This document shows positions 60,124 to 64,000 of a DNA stretch of 64,000 nucleotides, piece by piece (position 1 is the first letter of the stretch; every line of letters begins with the position of its first letter). Below the pieces are notes generated by a model. The model saw nothing but the letters and a program-made list of their open reading frames with translations, searched no databases and was not told the origin of the DNA. Source of the stretch: Reyranella massiliensis 521. GTDB taxonomy: Bacteria > Pseudomonadota > Alphaproteobacteria > Reyranellales > Reyranellaceae. The stretch covers positions 1,733,829 through 1,797,828 of the forward strand of contig NZ_HE997181.1 in the NCBI RefSeq assembly GCF_000312425.1, read 5' to 3'. The position numbers and the translations under genes are program-made.

Positions 60124-61191
60124 ATGGACGGTATCATCCACCGGCATACCAAGCCCGGTACCGCTCCCGGAACGCTCGCCGGACGCGCTCCCGTTCCCGA
60201 CGAGGCTCTCGACTTTACCCTGGTCGAATACACGCCGGACGATGTCCAGGTCGTGCATGGGGTGGAGGTCGACGAATGTCGCTTCCACCTCGGCACGCCG
60301 GGCCATACCTGGATCGACGTGGCGGGTCGCCCCAGCTCCGAGATGCTGCGCAATCTCGGCATGGCCTTCAACCTGCACCCGCTGGCGCTCGAAGACGTCT
60401 TCCACGCCAACCAGCGCAGCAAGATCGACCTCTACGAGGGGCAGGGCTTCATCGTCCTCAACGACCCGATCTACGAGGACGGCGCGCTGCTGTCGCGGCA
60501 GGTCAGCATCTTCTTCGGCGACAACTATGTGATCTCCTTCCACGATCACAAGGTCGACATTTTCAAGCCGGTCCGTGACCGCATCCAGACGGCGGGCTCG
60601 CGGCTGCGCATCTTCGGCATCGACTACCTCGTCTATGCGCTGATCGATCTCGTGGTCGACCGCAAATTCCCGTTGATCGAGGCGGTGTCGAACCACCTCG
60701 AACAGCTCGAGGACGAGGCGCTGGAACGTCCGACGCAGGACACGCTCTATCACATCCATCAGGCGCGACGGGCGCTGGTCGCCTTCCACCGCATCCAGTG
60801 GGCCGAGCGCGAGACGGTTCTCGCGGTGATGCGGCCCGACGTGCCGTTCATCATGCCGGAGACGCGCACCTACCTGCGCGACTGCTTCGACCATGCGGTG
60901 GCCGTTCTCGACCTGGTCGAGAGCTACCGCGAAATGACGAACAGCCTGATGGAAGTCTATCTGATGGACTCCTCCAACCGCATGTCGGAAGTGATGAAGA
61001 CGATGGCGATCATCACCGTCTTCTTCATGCCCTTGAGCTTCCTGGCCGGCATCTACGGCATGAACTTCGAGCGCGATGTCGGCAACATGCCGGAACTGGG
61101 CTGGCAATACGGCTACTATTTCTTCTGGTTCATGGTCGTCGTGATCGTCGGCAGTATTTTCTTCTGGTTGAAGCGCAAGCGGTGGATTTGA
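60124..61191 (+). CDS. corA: CorA-family magnesium transporter
   Basis: A 355-residue inner-membrane channel. The long cytoplasmic funnel contains MAFNLHPLALEDVFHANQRSKIDLYEG (pieces HPLALEDV and RSKIDLYEG), and two C-terminal helices surround the YGMNF signature (selectivity filter), with a basic cytoplasmic end (LKRKRWI). Mg2+, Co2+ and Ni2+ are usual substrates. It follows the ABM gene by 43 bases; linkage to the acyl-CoA genes may be accidental. The next gene begins four bases after its stop. Confidence 0.95.
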   Translation: MDGIIHRHTKPGTAPGTLAGRAPVPDEALDFTLVEYTPDDVQVVHGVEVDECRFHLGTPGHTWIDVAGRPSSEMLRNLGMAFNLHPLALEDVFHANQRSKIDLYEGQGFIVLNDPIYEDGALLSRQVSIFFGDNYVISFHDHKVDIFKPVRDRIQTAGSRLRIFGIDYLVYALIDLVVDRKFPLIEAVSNHLEQLEDEALERPTQDTLYHIHQARRALVAFHRIQWAERETVLAVMRPDVPFIMPETRTYLRDCFDHAVAVLDLVESYREMTNSLMEVYLMDSSNRMSEVMKTMAIITVFFMPLSFLAGIYGMNFERDVGNMPELGWQYGYYFFWFMVVVIVGSIFFWLKRKRWI

Positions 61192-61195
61192 GCAG

Positions 61196-62194
61196 ATGAC
61201 GAACGCCTATCGTATTTTCGGGTCCGAACTGTCGCCCTATTCGGTGAAGGTGCGCTCCTACTTCCGCTTCAAGGGCATCGAGCACAGCTGGATTCCGCGG
61301 TCGCCGGCCGTGCAGGCGGAGTTCCAGAAGTATGCCAAGCTGCCGCTGGTTCCGCTGGTTGTGACCCCGAAGGACGAGGGCCTTCAGGATTCGACGCCGA
61401 TCCTCGAACGGATCGAAGCCGCGCATCCGGAGCCGTCGGTGACGCCGGACGATCCCGCACTCGCCTTCGTCTCGGCGCTGCTGGAGGAATATGGCGACGA
61501 GTGGGGCAATAAATGGATGTTCCATTACCGCTGGCACTACCAGCCCGATGCCTGGTCGACGGCGGAGCGCATTGCGCAGCAGATGATGGGGGCGGAGGGG
61601 ACGCTCGCGGTCGCGCAGGCGCGGGCGGCGGTGGCCGAGCGCATGATGGGCCGGTTGGGTTTCGTGGGCTCCAACGGCAAGACCCGGCCGCTGATCGAAG
61701 CCTCGTTCAAGAAGGCGGCGGCATTGCTCGACGCCCATCTCGCGACGCGGCCCTATGTCCTGGGCGCGCGGCCTTCGATGGCGGATTTCGGCCTGTGGGG
61801 CCAGTTCTACGAAGCCGCGACCGATCCGACGCCGGGTGCGCTGCTGCGGGCGTCGGCACCGCATGTGATGGCCTGGGTGAAGCGCATGCTGTCGCCCAAG
61901 GTCGAGGGTTCCTTCGAGACCTTGGCGGCGCTGTCGCCGACCCTAATGCCGCTGCTCAAGGAGGAGGTGGCCGGCCTCTTCCTGCCGTGGTCGCAGGCCA
62001 ACGCGCAGGCGATCGAGCGCGGCGACAAGAGCTTCACGATGACCCTCGGCGGTTCGGAATGGACGCAGGAGCCGCAGAAGTACCATGCGCGGTCGCTCGC
62101 CGAGATCCGGCGCAAGTATGCGGCTGCCAAGGGGGTAGCAGGTCTGGAGCCGATACTTGTCGAGAGCGGCTGCCTGAAAGGCCTGGCGAGCTAG
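61196..62194 (+). CDS. Glutathione S-transferase-like protein 3, long type
   Basis: A 332-residue GST-fold protein, about 100 residues longer than typical GSTs. The N-terminal thioredoxin-like domain starts YRIFGSELSPYSVKVRSYFRFKG; KLPLVPLVVTPKDEGLQDSTPILERIE follows (piece LVPLVVTP). The C-terminal part has FVLGARPSMADFGLWG-like wording (YVLGARPSMADFGLWGQ) and an extra domain rich in Glu and Arg to the end. It starts four bases after corA. Long GSTs of this kind are common in alphaproteobacteria with unknown roles. Confidence 0.85.
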   Translation: MTNAYRIFGSELSPYSVKVRSYFRFKGIEHSWIPRSPAVQAEFQKYAKLPLVPLVVTPKDEGLQDSTPILERIEAAHPEPSVTPDDPALAFVSALLEEYGDEWGNKWMFHYRWHYQPDAWSTAERIAQQMMGAEGTLAVAQARAAVAERMMGRLGFVGSNGKTRPLIEASFKKAAALLDAHLATRPYVLGARPSMADFGLWGQFYEAATDPTPGALLRASAPHVMAWVKRMLSPKVEGSFETLAALSPTLMPLLKEEVAGLFLPWSQANAQAIERGDKSFTMTLGGSEWTQEPQKYHARSLAEIRRKYAAAKGVAGLEPILVESGCLKGLAS

Positions 62195-62201
62195 AGCCTG
62201 C

Positions 62202-62948
62202 TCAGCGCAGCGACGAGCCGATCAGCGTCAGTCCGGAGAAGGCCAGCAGCGCCAGCAGGATGCGGCGGAACTGCACGTCGTCGATGCGGCCATAGAGGGC
62301 GAGGCCGATCCGCGCCCCGATCAGGGTCGTAGGCACGCAGATCGCAGCCCAGATGAAGAACGTCCGGTCGAGAAAGCCCGCGATGCCGGCGGAGATCAAC
62401 GCGAGGAAGAGCACGCTCATGTTGAAGGGCTGGTTGACGCCGCGCTGCTCGTTCTTGCCGTAGCCGCGAAGCTGCGCCCAGATCGTGGGAGCGGGGCCGC
62501 TCAGGCTTGCCATCCCACCCAGCACGCCGCCGACCAGGCCCACCGCAGCGTCGGCGACGCGGCCGCCGCCGGCGACGACGGGCGGGCGGCGCACGAAGGC
62601 CATCCAGGCGCTGTAGACGATTAGCAGGAGGCCGACGCCGACCTTGAGCGGCTGTGGCCGGACATCTTCGAGGAGCATGGTGCCGATCGGCACGCCGATC
62701 GCTCCGGCCACGAGAAACGGCCAGAGCCGCGGCCAGCGGATGCCGCTCCAGATGCGCGGCAGCGATTGTATGTGGCCGGCGACGCTGCAAAGCGCCGTCA
62801 GAGGCGCGGCCGTCAACGGCGACATGGCCTGTAGCCAGAAGCCCAGCGCCACCAGCGCATAGCCGGTGCCGCTCAATCCGTTGACGAAACCCGCAGCAAG
62901 TGCCCCGGCGACGACGATTGCGATGTCGCCGGGGGGAGGGAGATCCAC
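62202..62948 (-). CDS. TauE/SafE-family sulfite or anion exporter
   Basis: A 248-residue inner-membrane protein with about seven helices. The pattern includes AGFVNGLSGTGYALVALGFWL at the start, AGAIGVPIGTMLLEDVRPQ in the first repeat, and VGGVLGGMASLSGPAPTIW in the second. Family members move sulfite, sulfoacetate or other organosulfonates. It is convergent with the GST gene at 61196 and has the acyl-CoA dehydrogenase gene directly upstream (five bases), so it may belong to that transcript. Confidence 0.9.
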   Translation of the reverse strand: MDLPPPGDIAIVVAGALAAGFVNGLSGTGYALVALGFWLQAMSPLTAAPLTALCSVAGHIQSLPRIWSGIRWPRLWPFLVAGAIGVPIGTMLLEDVRPQPLKVGVGLLLIVYSAWMAFVRRPPVVAGGGRVADAAVGLVGGVLGGMASLSGPAPTIWAQLRGYGKNEQRGVNQPFNMSVLFLALISAGIAGFLDRTFFIWAAICVPTTLIGARIGLALYGRIDDVQFRRILLALLAFSGLTLIGSSLR

Positions 62949-62953
62949 GCCGA

Positions 62954-64000
62954 TTACGCTCCGGCGCTGAACGCCTGGATGCCGGTCATGGCGCGGCCGA
63001 GGATCAGCGCGTGCACGTCGTGCGTGCCCTCGTAGGTGTTCACTGCTTCGAGGTTCATGACGTGACGGATCACGTGATACTCGTCCGACACGCCGTTGCC
63101 GCCGTGCATGTCGCGGGCGACGCGGGCGATGTCCAGCGCCTTGCCGCAGTTATTGCGCTTGATCAGGGAGATCATCTCCGGCTGGGCGTGGCCCTGGTCC
63201 TTGAGGCGGCCGACGCGCAGGCAGGCCTGCAGGCCGATCGCGATCTCGGTCTGCATGTCGGCCAGCTTCTTCTGGATGAGCTGGTTGGCGGCCAGCGGCC
63301 GGCCGAACTGCTTGCGGTCGAGCGTGTAGTTGCGCGCCTGCTTCCAGCAGAACTCCGCGGCGCCCATGGCGCCCCAGGCGATGCCGTAGCGGGCATTGTT
63401 GAGGCAGCCGAACGGACCGCCCAGGCCCGAGACGTTGGGCATCAGGTTCTCGGCCGGCACGAAGACCTCGTCGAGCATGATGGCGCCGGTCGTCGAGGCG
63501 CGCAGGCTGAACTTGCCTTCGATCTTGGGCGTCTCGATGCCCTTCCAGCCGCGCTCCAGGATGAAGCCGCGGATCGCGCCGCCGTCGAGCTTGGCCCAGA
63601 TCACCAGCACGTCGGCGATCGGCGAGTTGGTGATCCACATCTTGGAGCCCGAGAGCTTGAAGCCGCCCGGCACCGTCACGGCGCGGGTCTTCATGCCGCC
63701 CGGATCGGAGCCGTGGTCGGGCTCGGTGAGGCCGAAGCAGCCAACCCACTCGCCGGTCGCGAGCTTGGGCAGGTACTTCATGCGCTGCTCTTCGCTGCCG
63801 TAGGCGTAGATCGGATGCATGACCAGCGAGGACTGCACGCTCATCGCCGAGCGGTAGCCGGAATCGACGCGCTCGACCTCGCGCGCCACCAGGCCGTACG
63901 TCGTGTAGTTGGCGCCGGCGCAGCCATACTTCTCGGGGATCGTCGAACCGAGCAGGCCCAGCGCGCCGAACTCGTTCATGATCTCGCGGTCGAACTTCTC
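62954..64000 (-). CDS. gcdH: Glutaryl-CoA dehydrogenase, C-terminal part (gene leaves the right edge)
   Basis: A flavoprotein that oxidatively decarboxylates glutaryl-CoA to crotonyl-CoA in lysine and tryptophan degradation. The frame is open to base 64000, so the N-terminus is outside. Visible blocks are [58 protein letters not shown] and [15 protein letters not shown], ending [27 protein letters not shown] (pieces [17 protein letters not shown]). The wording of that last segment, with the catalytic Glu, is specific to GCDH. Confidence 0.93.
   Translation of the reverse strand, partial: EKFDREIMNEFGALGLLGSTIPEKYGCAGANYTTYGLVAREVERVDSGYRSAMSVQSSLVMHPIYAYGSEEQRMKYLPKLATGEWVGCFGLTEPDHGSDPGGMKTRAVTVPGGFKLSGSKMWITNSPIADVLVIWAKLDGGAIRGFILERGWKGIETPKIEGKFSLRASTTGAIMLDEVFVPAENLMPNVSGLGGPFGCLNNARYGIAWGAMGAAEFCWKQARNYTLDRKQFGRPLAANQLIQKKLADMQTEIAIGLQACLRVGRLKDQGHAQPEMISLIKRNNCGKALDIARVARDMHGGNGVSDEYHVIRHVMNLEAVNTYEGTHDVHALILGRAMTGIQAFSAGA

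Overview
The window is one GC-rich, gene-dense stretch of bacterial chromosome. It holds about 77 protein genes, one tRNA and no gene-free stretch longer than about 200 bases. The gene content points to a free-living, heterotrophic alphaproteobacterium: a Bradyrhizobium/Reyranella-like mix of Bug-family periplasmic binding proteins, amidohydrolases, acyl-CoA enzymes, LivHMGF-type and polar amino-acid ABC importers, and a metal-type HemB without the zinc cysteines. The genus is inference only. I see no rRNA, CRISPR array, insertion sequence, integrase or intact prophage.

Layout. 1-1449: end of an isc operon (hscA, fdx, iscX). 1532-2677: two tandem glycine-zipper lipoproteins. 2690-8298: a mix with mnmA, a VOC protein, an orphan Bug protein, a nucleotide-pyrophosphatase-like phosphodiesterase, tRNA-Met with a terminator, and ferredoxin-NADP reductase. 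8318-17673: a catabolic island for cyclic ureides/hydantoins (amidohydrolase, DapA-like lyase, D-hydantoinase, D-carbamoylase, flavin-reductase-like protein, Asp/Glu/hydantoin racemase) followed by a complete four-gene amino-acid ABC importer. 17670-24545: small envelope genes (MliC-like lipoprotein, orphan Bug protein, three related secreted PepSY-like proteins, NnrU, MORN protein) around an amidohydrolase with a His-rich tail. 24577-26975: a split chromate-transporter pair in an operon with a CYTH-like protein, then a BamE-like lipoprotein. 27080-31614: aminotransferase, ABC-2 exporter pair, lipoprotein, GNAT enzyme, MepA. 31652-38239: enoyl-CoA hydratase/TauD dioxygenase pair, CNNM/HlyC protein, penicillin-acylase-family Ntn hydrolase, class III CoA-transferase. 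38249-41301: DMT exporter, two tandem YheT-like hydrolases and a 49-residue membrane protein. 41382-42826: an orphan winged-helix-like protein with unusual inverted repeats, and a LysR regulator. 42975-50117: amidohydrolase, alpha/beta hydrolase and a complete Liv-type importer. 50272-53083: a threonate/erythronate-type module (dehydrogenase, RidA, OtnK-like kinase). 53089-54596: Nudix hydrolase and hemB. 54712-57879: valine catabolism (isobutyryl-CoA dehydrogenase, 3-hydroxyisobutyryl-CoA hydrolase, mmsB). This continues into GST-like genes, a MaoC hydratase, an ABM-fold protein and CorA, to 62194. 62202-64000: TauE/SafE permease and the 5'-truncated gene for glutaryl-CoA dehydrogenase.

How the genes fit together. 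Most of the window feeds carbon and nitrogen into central metabolism. Importers are paired with the enzymes that probably use their cargo: the polar amino-acid ABC importer beside the hydantoin enzymes, and the Liv importer beside the amidohydrolase/hydrolase and threonate modules. Acyl-CoA enzymes finish branched-chain and lysine/tryptophan-type degradation. No single locus is certainly a new system. The best candidates for a second look are the hydantoin-type island with its unexpected DapA-like and flavin-reductase-like members, the CYTH-like gene translationally coupled to the split chromate transporter, and the orphan winged-helix gene with its paired palindromes and GC-rich hairpins. All reading was by eye; no database search was run.
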